Source: Chloroflexota bacterium (GTDB lineage Bacteria; Chloroflexota; Anaerolineae; B4-G1; SLSP01). Taken from it: a stretch of 64,000 nt of DNA. The stretch covers positions 92,031 to 156,030 of the forward strand of contig JAIOAX010000006.1 of the NCBI GenBank assembly GCA_019873645.1. Reading direction: 5' to 3'. Position numbers and translations under genes: made by a program. This document shows positions 1 to 9,581 of the stretch, in pieces (within the stretch, counting starts at the first letter, position 1; each line of letters begins with the position of its first letter). The notes below the pieces were generated by a model, which saw nothing but the letters and a program-made list of their open reading frames with translations, was not told the origin of the DNA and searched no databases.

Positions 1-1
1 C

Positions 2-3000
2 GCCCGGCTGGACTGGGATCGCGTCAACAACAGACTCGCGGCGCTCCCCGGCTCGCGGATGCTGGCGTTGACCAACGGCGGCACGATCCCCAACACCGGC
101 GCGTTCGGCGCGTACCTGCCCGACGGCAAGACCAAGCTCGGCGAGTTGGACGAGGAATTCGTCTTCGAGACACACATCGGCGACACATTGATGCTCGGTT
201 CGCAGGTATGGCGCGTGGTGGACATTGACGAGAACCGCGTTACCGTGACCGAGGCACCCGGCGGGATCCCGCGGATGCCGTTCTGGCGTGGCGACTTCCC
301 CTGGCGACCTTACGAACTCGGTCAGCGCGTCGGCGCCTTCCGCCGCACCGTCGCCGAAAAACTAGAAGCGTTGCGCCGCGACCTGGGCCTGCCTGACGAT
401 ACGCCGTTCAAAGAAATTCTTCAACAAACCAATGTAGCGCAAGCTGTTAGCTTGCCCCCGGAGCAGCAAACTGACAGTTTGCCCCACGTCTCCCCACTTC
501 AACAAACCAATGTAGCGCAAGCTGTCAGCTTGCCCCCGGAGCAGCAAACTGACAGTTTGCCCCACGTCTCCGCGCTTGTTGCCTGGCTCTGCGAAAATTA
601 CGCTCTGGACACGAACTCGGCATGGAACGTGCTCGATTACCTCGCCGGCCAGCTCGATCAGACCGGCGCGCTCGCCACCGACCGCAGCATTTTGGTGGAA
701 GTCTTCACCGACCCGCTCGGCGACCCGCGTATGGTCGTCCACTCACCGTTTGGCGGGCGCGTCAACGGCCCGTGGGGGCTGGCGCTGGCGGGCGCGCTGC
801 GCGAACGCACCGGCGTCGAAATCGAGGTGGAGACCAATGACGACGGCATCCTGTTGCGCCTGCTGGAATCCGACGCCGAATTCCCCATAGACGTCGTGAC
901 GGATATGGGACCGGACGAAGCCCGCGAGCGCATCCTGCGCGAACTGCCGGAATCGGCGGTGTTCGGCGCGCGCTTCCGGCAGAACGCAGCGCGCGCGTTG
1001 CTCCTGCCGGGTGTCGGGCGCGGGAAGCGTACACCGTTCTGGCTCCAGCGGCTGCGCGCCAAAGAGCTGCTGCAAGTCGTGCGCCCCTTCGATGACTTCC
1101 CGATCGTCGTCGAAACCTACCGCGATTGCCTGCAAGACGTGCTCGATTTGCCGCACCTTGAAGAAGTACTCGGCGGCATTCAGCGTGGCGACATCACCGT
1201 GACAGTCGTGGAATCGCGCGCGCCTTCGTCCGTGGCCGAGAGTCTGATGTTTAACTTCATCAGCGTCCGCATGTATGAATGGGACACGCCCAAGGCCGAG
1301 CAAAAATTGCAATTATTGACGGTCAACCGCGACCTGCTGCAAGACCTGCTCAAGGATGTGGCGCTCAACGAGCTGCTGCGCCCTGAAGCCATTGACGCGG
1401 TCCGTGGAGAATTGCAGCATACCACCCCTGCTGCTCTCGCGCGCAGTGCTGAAGAACTCGCCGTCCTCTTGCAGCAGATGGGCGACCTCTCACCGAGCGA
1501 AGTGGCGCAGCGCACGCTGGTAGACCCCTCAAGCTGGGTTGCAGAATTGGCCGGCAAGGGACGCCTCATCGGCATGGATATCCCGACGGCGACAAAGCCG
1601 GAATTCCGCTGGGTGTTTGCGGAGTATGAAGCTGAATACAAGGTGGCGTTTGGTAGTCAACGGATTGAACGGATTTTAACGGATGAGGTTTTTGTCGAAA
1701 GGGCTTGTCGTCGAATTTTGGAACGGTTTTTGAGTTATGCCGGGCCGGTAACACTGGACGCGATCCGCGCACGGTACGCTTTTCCGGTAGCATGGCTGGA
1801 GGCCGAACTCGACCGCCTCATCGCCGCGCGAGAAGTCGTCCACGGGCACTTCACGCCGCAGGTCGAAGGCGCGCCGGTCCCTGAAGCAGAGTTCGTGGAT
1901 CGCCGTGCACTAGAACAGATTCACCGCCGCACGCTCACGATTCTACGCAAAGAAGTGCAGCCTGTCCCCTTCGCTACCTACGCCGACTTCCTGACGCGGT
2001 GGCAGCATCTCTATCCCGCCGAGCGATTGAGCGGCGATGGCGCGCTGGTCAAAATCCTTCAACAACTGCGCGCCTTGCCCGTGGTGGGACGGATTTGGGA
2101 GCGTGACGTGCTGCCATTACGCCTCCCGCAGTACAACCCGTCGGAACTGGATGCGCTCTGCCAGAGCGGCGAGCTGGTGTGGATCGGTTCTGGTAGTGCG
2201 GATCCGCGCTATGGGCGAGTGCGCTTCCTCTTCCGGGGTGAGGGAAATGTATTTTTGTCAACGGATTCAACGGATGAAACGGATTTTTACAACCCGTTAA
2301 AATTTGTACAATCCGTTGACGCTTTAGCCATCTACAAATTCCTCAAGTCCGAAGGGGCAGTGTTCTTCAACGATATTGGCGAGGCACTGGGGCTTGATGA
2401 GCAAGCGGTGGAGACGGCGCTGATCGAGTTGGTGATGGCCGGTCTGGTGACCAACGACAGCCTGGAGACGATGCGGCAGATCGTGCAGGAGGGGAAGCCG
2501 CAGCCGCAAGCGCCACGCCCATACAGCTCACTGGAGGCCGATCTGGCCCAACGACGCGCGGAACTAGGGCTGGACGCGCGCCCGGTCGGGTATAAACCGG
2601 CGCAGGCGCGTTACCGGTCGGCGCGCCAGCGCGTGCGTCAACGGGTAGAGCAGACCACGATGACGCGGACCGCGCCGCAACGTTGGATGGGCCGGTGGAC
2701 ATTGGTACAGCGGTTCAGCATTATGGGCAAGTCGGTTTCGGCGGGCGAGCGTGCGGCCCGGCAGGCGCGGCAGCTCTTGGCGCGCTATGGCATTGTCACG
2801 CACGAGTGCCTGGAGAACGAAACCGGCGCGTGGGACTGGGGTTTGATCTACCAGGAGCTTCAACGACAGGAGATGCGCGGCGAAGTACGACGCGGTTACT
2901 TTGTACAGGGGCTTTCGGGGGCGCAGTTCGTGCTGCCAGAGGTGGTGGAACAACTGCGCGCGCTCCGCGACGCGACAGAGGAAGCCGCCCCGGTCGTGCT

Positions 3001-3349
3001 CAATGCCTGCGATCCGGCCAACCTCTACGGCCCGGCCCGCGAGGGCAGCGACGCGCTCACCTTCACCCGCATCCCTTCGACATGGCTGGTGCAGGTGCGC
3101 GGGCTGCCCGTGCTCGTCGCCAACAATGCCGGCACATCTATGACTGCCGCGCCCGGCGTGGATGATGGCACGCTCCAACGTGCACTCAAAGCACTACTTA
3201 CACACCTGAGCAGCTTCGAGCGGCGCATCATCGTTGAAACCTGGAACGACGAACCGGTGCTGGAAAGCGCGGGCGCGGCGCTCATCGAGGCGGTCGGCGG
3301 GTACCGGTACTATCCGGGGATGGCATGGGAGCGGCGGAGGGAGCAGTAG
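2..3349 (+). CDS. Lhr-like large helicase, 3' part (5' end outside window)
   Basis: The reading frame is open from base 2, so the N-terminal DEAD/DEAH helicase core lies upstream of the window. What remains (about 1115 residues) is the part of Lhr-family helicases that follows the core. The opening stretch has the family signature GTIPNTGAFGAYL, then LGELDEEFVFE, LGSQVWRVVDI and the APGGIPRMPFWRG segment. Winged-helix and beta-barrel regions follow, and the protein ends at a TAG stop. Lhr proteins are 3'-5' DNA/RNA translocases linked to DNA repair. Two stretches are unlike the family: a tandem 26-residue duplication near residues 140-190 and a segment near residue 755. Both coincide with palindromic intergenic repeats read in frame. 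Base composition is also lower in GC around 1655-1700 and 2250-2325. Family assignment is firm; an intact helicase core is assumed, not seen. Confidence 0.85.
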   Translation, partial: ARLDWDRVNNRLAALPGSRMLALTNGGTIPNTGAFGAYLPDGKTKLGELDEEFVFETHIGDTLMLGSQVWRVVDIDENRVTVTEAPGGIPRMPFWRGDFPWRPYELGQRVGAFRRTVAEKLEALRRDLGLPDDTPFKEILQQTNVAQAVSLPPEQQTDSLPHVSPLQQTNVAQAVSLPPEQQTDSLPHVSALVAWLCENYALDTNSAWNVLDYLAGQLDQTGALATDRSILVEVFTDPLGDPRMVVHSPFGGRVNGPWGLALAGALRERTGVEIEVETNDDGILLRLLESDAEFPIDVVTDMGPDEARERILRELPESAVFGARFRQNAARALLLPGVGRGKRTPFWLQRLRAKELLQVVRPFDDFPIVVETYRDCLQDVLDLPHLEEVLGGIQRGDITVTVVESRAPSSVAESLMFNFISVRMYEWDTPKAEQKLQLLTVNRDLLQDLLKDVALNELLRPEAIDAVRGELQHTTPAALARSAEELAVLLQQMGDLSPSEVAQRTLVDPSSWVAELAGKGRLIGMDIPTATKPEFRWVFAEYEAEYKVAFGSQRIERILTDEVFVERACRRILERFLSYAGPVTLDAIRARYAFPVAWLEAELDRLIAAREVVHGHFTPQVEGAPVPEAEFVDRRALEQIHRRTLTILRKEVQPVPFATYADFLTRWQHLYPAERLSGDGALVKILQQLRALPVVGRIWERDVLPLRLPQYNPSELDALCQSGELVWIGSGSADPRYGRVRFLFRGEGNVFLSTDSTDETDFYNPLKFVQSVDALAIYKFLKSEGAVFFNDIGEALGLDEQAVETALIELVMAGLVTNDSLETMRQIVQEGKPQPQAPRPYSSLEADLAQRRAELGLDARPVGYKPAQARYRSARQRVRQRVEQTTMTRTAPQRWMGRWTLVQRFSIMGKSVSAGERAARQARQLLARYGIVTHECLENETGAWDWGLIYQELQRQEMRGEVRRGYFVQGLSGAQFVLPEVVEQLRALRDATEEAAPVVLNACDPANLYGPAREGSDALTFTRIPSTWLVQVRGLPVLVANNAGTSMTAAPGVDDGTLQRALKALLTHLSSFERRIIVETWNDEPVLESAGAALIEAVGGYRYYPGMAWERRREQ
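420..570. repeat. Two tandem 78-bp copies of a palindromic repeat inside the lhr-like gene
   Basis: The unit starts at 420 and again at 498 (period 78, a multiple of three), and the copies differ by very few bases. Each holds two short perfect palindromes, GCAAGCTGTCAGCTTGC (GCAAGCTGTTAGCTTGC in copy one) and GCAAACTGACAGTTTGC. The same pair, reverse-complemented, makes up the tandem array at 63746-64000. The duplication adds two 26-residue units to the helicase without breaking the frame. Confidence 0.85.
2257..2320. repeat. Palindromic GTCAACGGATT element read in frame within lhr-like gene
   Basis: The segment begins GTCAACGGATT and ends AATCCGTTGAC, a perfect 11-base inverted repeat with AT-rich filling. 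The same ends, with A/G variation, bound intergenic elements at 9400-9524, 41227-41299, 53467-53593 and 55797-55866. Here it encodes a Ser/Thr/Asp-rich stretch of about 21 residues. A related half-copy (GTCAACGGATTGAACGG) may lie at about 1657. Confidence 0.65.
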
Positions 3350-3399
3350 TTTCAGAAATTCGGTGTACAATAAAAGCAGAGGGACGAAGGAAGTGCATA

Positions 3400-3759
3400 A
3401 TGAGTGTCGAATTTGAGACCCTGACGTTGCCAGTTCCAGCCGAGGTGAAAATTGAGTTTTCCCTGAGCGCCCAAGTCAACGTAACCGACTTCACCGCACA
3501 ACGCAAAGTTAGTAAGGTTTTACTCGACCGGGTAGGGAATCTGTTGTACGGGGAACATCCCTCGCTGGTTGCCGGGCGGCGCCTGTTGTGGCGCGTGCCG
3601 GTATGGGCGGCGCTCCCTACCACTGGGCCGCTAGGGCAAGTGGGTACACTGGACGTAGATGCACAGACTGGCGAAGTGTTAACTGACGCGAAACTATTAA
3701 GCGACATCGCGGAACGTGCCCATGTCCTGGTTGAACGTGCCACATCAGAAACAAACTAA
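3400..3759 (+). CDS. Hypothetical small protein preceding a C39-like peptidase
   Basis: This encodes 119 residues. The ATG at 3400 is preferred over upstream in-frame starts because GAAGGA sits just before it. No family is recognised with confidence. The first half is rich in beta-branched residues; the second half has GTLDVDAQTGEVL, a pattern seen in PepSY-like and related small domains. There is no signal peptide. Its last 44 bases overlap the start of the peptidase gene, which implies translational coupling. A role as partner, inhibitor or substrate of that peptidase is inference from the overlap only. Confidence 0.6.
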   Translation: MSVEFETLTLPVPAEVKIEFSLSAQVNVTDFTAQRKVSKVLLDRVGNLLYGEHPSLVAGRRLLWRVPVWAALPTTGPLGQVGTLDVDAQTGEVLTDAKLLSDIAERAHVLVERATSETN

Positions 3760-4183
3760 GGCGGGATGGTGCCTGCCAGCCTGTATCGCAATGATGGCGG
3801 CATATTGGCAACAAAATCTCACACAGGCGGAAGTTGCGCGTCGGTTAGGAGTGCGAGGCGGCGGCGCGCCGGCAAGTCACGTCCAGAGTCTGACCGAACA
3901 TGGTTTTAACGTGACTTACAGTACCGGCTCCCTATCCGATCTCTATGCCTGCCTTGCCCATAATGTACCTGTCATTGTATTTGTGCGTACCAGCGAATTA
4001 CCGTACTGGGACGTAGATACGCCGCACGCCGTCATAGTGGCGGGAATTGAAGGCGAGCAGGCATATTTGTTCGATCCTGCAATTGATACCACGCCGGTCA
4101 CAGTCAATATGGGCGACCTTATGTTGGCATGGTTATACTTCGAGTACACGTATGCGGTCTCAAGGCCATTTATACTGCAATGA
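3716..4183 (+). CDS. C39-like (papain-fold) cysteine peptidase
   Basis: About 155 residues, with GTG at 3716 or ATG at 3722 as start. The N-terminal QKQTKAGWCLPACIAMM carries the oxyanion glutamine and the nucleophile cysteine (about residue 19). DTPHAVIVAG supplies the histidine, and FDPA the usual following aspartate. This order is typical of peptidase C39-like (bacteriocin-processing type) domains. It has no ABC transporter fusion and no signal peptide, so a free cytoplasmic domain is likely. It overlaps the small upstream gene. Whether it cleaves a leader peptide or is a degenerate binding domain cannot be told from sequence, but the catalytic residues look intact. Confidence 0.7.
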   Translation: MPMSWLNVPHQKQTKAGWCLPACIAMMAAYWQQNLTQAEVARRLGVRGGGAPASHVQSLTEHGFNVTYSTGSLSDLYACLAHNVPVIVFVRTSELPYWDVDTPHAVIVAGIEGEQAYLFDPAIDTTPVTVNMGDLMLAWLYFEYTYAVSRPFILQ

Positions 4184-4330
4184 TAACAACTGACCGCAGA
4201 ACGTTTTGCGCGCTTCGGTATCTACGATTAAATCCGTTCTTGGAATATGAACGCCGAACCCGAAGCAGTACAAAAAGGCAATGATTCGCAACCCCCAAGA
4301 ATTTTTGAACCGCCTTCAAATGGAGGGCAA

Positions 4331-4693
4331 ATGAAACCTAAAATTGATAGCACTAAATTTGGCTCGATCACGATTGCAGGCGAGAAAATCAAGCACGACG
4401 TCGTGATCCGGCTCAACGGCGATGTGAAAAAGCGCAAGAAGAAGCTCTCCAAGACGCTGTATGGCACCTCACACGTTATCTCGTTGGACGAGGCGCAGCA
4501 CGTTTACGAGGACGGCGCCGAACTGCTCATCATCGGCGCCGGGCAGAACGGCCTGGTCACGCTCTCCGAGGAAGCCGCGGAGTATTTGCGACGGAAAGCA
4601 TGCCGCGTGGAATTACGCCCGACCCCCAAAGCCATTGAAGCCTGGAACGAGACCCAAGGCGCGGTGATCGGGCTGTTTCACGTCACGTGCTAA
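4331..4693 (+). CDS. Mth938-like domain protein
   Basis: This encodes 120 residues, starting at an ATG preceded by GGAGGGCAA; an upstream in-frame ATG at 4247 lacks such a site. The body matches the Mth938/DUF498 fold, related to mitochondrial NDUFAF3: a basic strand IRLNGDVKKRKKKLSK, then AELLIIGAGQNGLVTLSEEA and a C-terminal PTPKAIEAWNE segment. These are small single-domain cytoplasmic proteins of poorly defined function. The gene stands alone and converges on the epimerase gene only 21 bp away. Confidence 0.8.
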   Translation: MKPKIDSTKFGSITIAGEKIKHDVVIRLNGDVKKRKKKLSKTLYGTSHVISLDEAQHVYEDGAELLIIGAGQNGLVTLSEEAAEYLRRKACRVELRPTPKAIEAWNETQGAVIGLFHVTC

Positions 4694-4714
4694 AGGGTGT
4701 GACGGAATCGGTAT

Positions 4715-5671
4715 TCAAATGCGCACCAGGCCATCCGTGATGAGCCGCTGGACGGCCTCGTAAAGTGCCTGCAATGAGCTGTAGCGCGGCTGATAATCCA
4801 GCCAGCGGCGGGATTTGGCAATGCTGTAGCAGTTGGGATTGTGCTCCAGATGCGCCCGTGTGGCGTCGGCATCCTCCTCGGAGACGGTCGTTTTCCATTC
4901 CGCGAAGGGCAAGAAGGTAAGGTTTGCCTGCTTCCCAAACCATCCGGCGACGGCCTCCGCATAACCACGCAGGGTGAGCGCGGCGGGGGAGACGGCGTGA
5001 AAGCTCTCGCCGACGGCGGCGTTCCAGTTCGCCAGCGCCTTCATGAAAAGCTGCGCCACATCGTCGGCGTGGACGTGGTGCAACAGCTCCTGACCCTGGT
5101 TCGGCAGCGTTACCTCCTCGCCGCGCGCCAGCTTCGCAAACACCTCCGGGTTGAAATTGCCCTGCGGGTTCAACGGTATCCATCCCGGCCCAACGATGTG
5201 CCCCGGCAAGATACAGGTCTCCGGGAAGCCATTGCTGCGCGCCTCGGTGTGCAGGTAGGCTTCGATGGCCGCCTTCCTGGTCCCGTAATCCCCAATGGGG
5301 CGACGCGGCTCATCCTCGGTCACGGGGACGGCGACCGTGTGACCGTGCACCCAGACCGTGCTGCAATGCAGGAAATGCTGCACATATCCGCGCAATGCTT
5401 CAACGAGGTGTTGCGCGCTTTCCAACGTGAAGCAAATCATATCAATAACGGCGTCCGGCTCCAGGGCGCGAATTTTCTGTCCGAACGTGCCCGCGTGTTC
5501 CTCCGCTGCGCGATTGAGTGTCACCCGTTGCACCGCGCGCCATGCCCCATGGGGGCTGTACGGCTCGCGTCCCCCACGACTGACAACGACTACCGCGTGC
5601 CCCGCCTCCACCAGTCGCGGCACCAGATACGTTCCCACGTGGCCTGTGCCACCGATAACGACCACACGCAT
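4715..5671 (-). CDS. NAD-dependent epimerase/dehydratase family protein
   Basis: This encodes 318 residues. The N terminus has the Rossmann dinucleotide motif GGTGHVGTYL (residues 8-17), and YGTRK in mid-protein gives the Tyr-x-x-x-Lys pair of extended short-chain dehydrogenases. It is likely a cytoplasmic sugar-nucleotide epimerase or related oxidoreductase; the substrate cannot be predicted. The ATG is preceded by AGGAGGTGTACC, a very strong ribosome site. It lies downstream of two GH13 genes on the same strand, separated by a 16-bp tandem repeat patch, so co-transcription is possible. Confidence 0.8.
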   Translation of the reverse strand: MRVVVIGGTGHVGTYLVPRLVEAGHAVVVVSRGGREPYSPHGAWRAVQRVTLNRAAEEHAGTFGQKIRALEPDAVIDMICFTLESAQHLVEALRGYVQHFLHCSTVWVHGHTVAVPVTEDEPRRPIGDYGTRKAAIEAYLHTEARSNGFPETCILPGHIVGPGWIPLNPQGNFNPEVFAKLARGEEVTLPNQGQELLHHVHADDVAQLFMKALANWNAAVGESFHAVSPAALTLRGYAEAVAGWFGKQANLTFLPFAEWKTTVSEEDADATRAHLEHNPNCYSIAKSRRWLDYQPRYSSLQALYEAVQRLITDGLVRI

Positions 5672-5684
5672 GGTACACCTCCTG

Positions 5685-5800
5685 AAGCGAATGAGCGAAT
5701 CAAAGAATCAGCGAAGCAAAGAATCAGCGAATCAAAGAATCAGCGAAGCAAAGAATCAGCGAAGCGAAGAATCAGCGAATGAGCGAATCAGCAAATCGGC
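5685..5800. repeat. 16-bp tandem repeat patch
   Basis: About five copies of a unit close to CAAAGAATCAGCGAAG run between the epimerase start and the GH13 stop. Copies differ by one or two bases. The GH13 reading frame ends inside the patch, so its last dozen codons are repeat-derived. Confidence 0.8.
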
Positions 5801-7516
5801 GATGTAAATCTCAAACGGTGCGATGGTCAATGCCGATAGATTGCCCGCGTCTGGTCGGCTTGCGGACGAGAACAGCAGGCGCGATGATGTAGGGGGCAGG
5901 TCGAAGGTCAGGGTGTGCGCGTTCTCCGAGAAGTTGAGCACGACCAGGCACGTTTGTGACTCGGTCTGACGCAGGAAACACAGGCAGTCCACATGGTCTT
6001 CGAGCAGCGGCGTATAGTCGCCGGCGATGAGGGCCGGCGTCTGTTTGCGCAGTGCGAGCAGATGCTTGTAGAAGGCCAGCATTGCGTTGGGATCGGCTTC
6101 CTGTTCGGCAACATTCACACCTTCGGCATAGTTCGGGTTGACCGGCAGCCACGGCGTCACGTCCGCCGGACAGAAGCCGCCATTGGGCGCGTTGGCCCAC
6201 TGCATCGGTGTACGGCCCACATCCCGGGTGCGCTGACAAACCAGCGCCGCCGCTTCTTGCGGGTCTATCCCGCCCAATTTCACGGCCAGATCATACTGCC
6301 GTAAAGCCAGCGTATCCCGCAACAGCGTCACGTCGTTGAAGGTCATATTGGTCATGCCGATTTCTTCGCCGTTGTAGAGAAACGGCGTGCCGCGCAAGGT
6401 CAACATCAACGCGAGCGAGAGCTGTGCCAGCTCGCGGTCGTGGACGCCGTCGCCGTAACGGCTCCACACGCGCGGCGAGTCATGATTGCCCAGCGTGTTG
6501 CAGGGCCACGCGCCCGGCGGCAGCGCGGCAAGCCGCTCGGCCTGGTTGCGGCGGATGTGGGCCGGTGTGAGACGGTTGGTGCGCATCAGCGGGAAGTTGA
6601 AGACCATGTGCAGCTCATCGGCGCCGTTGCCGTAGTAGGCGATGTTGTCATCTTCGCCGACCAGCATGCGCTCCGGATACTCATCCACCACCGCGCGCAA
6701 TTCTTTCATCAGCGGGTGCATCTCATCGGCGCGGTCCACCTGATATTTGAACATCTCCTTCCACACCGCTTCCACCGCTTCAGCCTCGCCCGGCGACTGC
6801 GCGACCCGACCCATACGATAGAGATCGAGCAGGGTCAGGCCGGTCGTCTGATCGGGCATCTCGGGGTCCTCGAAGATCGTGCCGATAGCGTCCAGCCGGT
6901 AGCCATCCACGCCCAGATCGAGCCAGAAGCGCACCGCATCCCACATCGCAGCCTTGACCTCCGGGTTGCGCCAGTTGAGATCGGGCTGCTCTTTGAGGAA
7001 GAAGTGGTAGTAGTATTGCCCGGTGGTCGCATCATACTCCCACGCTGAGCCGGTAAACGTGGATTCCCAGTTGTTGGGCGGCAATTTTTCGCCGTTGGGA
7101 CCGAGTTTGCCGTCGCGCCAGATGTACCAGTCGCGCTTGGGGTTGTCGCGGCTGCTGCGGCTTGCGATGAACCAGGGATGCTGATCCGACGTATGATTGA
7201 AGACCATATCCAGAATCACACGCAGACCACGTCGGTGCGCCTCGGCGAGGAAGGTCTTGAAGTCCTCCAGTGTGCCGTATTCCGGCGCGACACCGGTGTA
7301 GTCCGCCACATCGTAGCCGCAATCGGCCTGTGGGGAAGGATAATGCGGGGAGAGCCACAGCGCGTCAATCCCCAAGTCCTTGAGATAGTCAAGTTTCGCG
7401 GTCATACCGATAAAATCGCCGATGCCGTCTCCGTTCCCGTCCGCAAAACTGCGCGGGTAAATCTGGTAGAAGACAGCCGTCTGCCACCATTTTAGATTGT
7501 TCACATCATCCTCCAA
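5756..7516 (-). CDS. GH13 alpha-glucosidase / oligo-1,6-glucosidase
   Basis: This encodes 586 residues with a complete GH13 barrel. VFNHTSDQHPWF is conserved region I; GYRLDAIG gives the nucleophile Asp209, VGEDDN the acid/base Glu288 and NHDSPR the stabiliser Asp346. The start region WWQTAVFYQIYPRSF and the QPDLNWRNPEV segment are typical of the oligo-1,6-glucosidase, trehalulose synthase and alpha-glucosidase subfamilies. It lacks a signal peptide, so it should hydrolyse imported oligosaccharides in the cytoplasm. A second GH13 gene lies upstream on the same strand. The final residues after YIADL come from a tandem repeat and are not expected in the family. Confidence 0.9.
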   Translation of the reverse strand: MEDDVNNLKWWQTAVFYQIYPRSFADGNGDGIGDFIGMTAKLDYLKDLGIDALWLSPHYPSPQADCGYDVADYTGVAPEYGTLEDFKTFLAEAHRRGLRVILDMVFNHTSDQHPWFIASRSSRDNPKRDWYIWRDGKLGPNGEKLPPNNWESTFTGSAWEYDATTGQYYYHFFLKEQPDLNWRNPEVKAAMWDAVRFWLDLGVDGYRLDAIGTIFEDPEMPDQTTGLTLLDLYRMGRVAQSPGEAEAVEAVWKEMFKYQVDRADEMHPLMKELRAVVDEYPERMLVGEDDNIAYYGNGADELHMVFNFPLMRTNRLTPAHIRRNQAERLAALPPGAWPCNTLGNHDSPRVWSRYGDGVHDRELAQLSLALMLTLRGTPFLYNGEEIGMTNMTFNDVTLLRDTLALRQYDLAVKLGGIDPQEAAALVCQRTRDVGRTPMQWANAPNGGFCPADVTPWLPVNPNYAEGVNVAEQEADPNAMLAFYKHLLALRKQTPALIAGDYTPLLEDHVDCLCFLRQTESQTCLVVLNFSENAHTLTFDLPPTSSRLLFSSASRPDAGNLSALTIAPFEIYIADLLIRSFADSSLR

Positions 7517-7522
7517 AGATTA

Positions 7523-7645
7523 ACCACGAATCTTCACAAATCTTCACGAATTGAAAAGATAAAATTAGTGGAAATGCGCGCAGATTCGTGGTGAAATTCC
7601 TACTTGACCAGACCTGACAGGTCTCAGAAGACCTGTCAGGTCTGG
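7523..7645. repeat. Intergenic palindromic repeats between GH13 genes
   Basis: Two inverted repeats fill this gap. The first pairs CCACGAATCT (about 7523) with AGATTCGTGG (about 7584). The second, about 7611-7643, pairs AGACCTGACAGGTCT with its reverse complement around a six-base loop. The second kind recurs at 28307-28340 and 41123-41152. It could act as a transcription attenuator between the two glucosidase genes. Confidence 0.75.
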
Positions 7646-7653
7646 AACGGCGA

Positions 7654-9273
<1,620 letters not shown>

Positions 9274-9310
9274 TCCCTGCTTCTACCTTTCATATCATAT
9301 TATGTTTATC

Positions 9311-9524
9311 TTTCATCAGCAGATTAAGCAGATTGAGCAGATTTTCTGATTCGTTAGTTCAAGAAATCTGCTTCATCTGCTCAATCTATTCCGAAAATGG
9401 TCAGCGGATTAAGCAGATTGAGCAGATTTATGCAACAATTGAAAGCTAATCCGTTCAAATCTGTTTAATCCGTTGACATGCATTTTCATGCTGGGTTGAG
9501 CGCGTCGCTCATGATGTCTGCTGA
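9311..9524. repeat. GTCAGC(A/G)GATT palindromic repeat elements
   Basis: Two elements lie here, about 9313-9398 and 9400-9524. They begin (A/G)TCAGC(A/G)GATTAAGCAGATTGAGCAG and the second ends TCTGCTGAC, giving short terminal inverted repeats. The 9400-9524 copy matches 53467-53593 almost base for base across 125 bases, including the inner CATGCATTTTCATG stretch. No coding capacity is seen. The remaining bases up to 9581 hold nothing recognisable. Confidence 0.85.
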
Positions 9525-9581
9525 CAGAACTTAGTGCATATTGAATATCAACAGTTGAGTAACGATTCAACACATCCACAG

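Noticed and set aside
5685..5800. Possible CRISPR array of 16-base repeats
   Set aside because: Repeats abut without spacers and are too short; simple tandem array.
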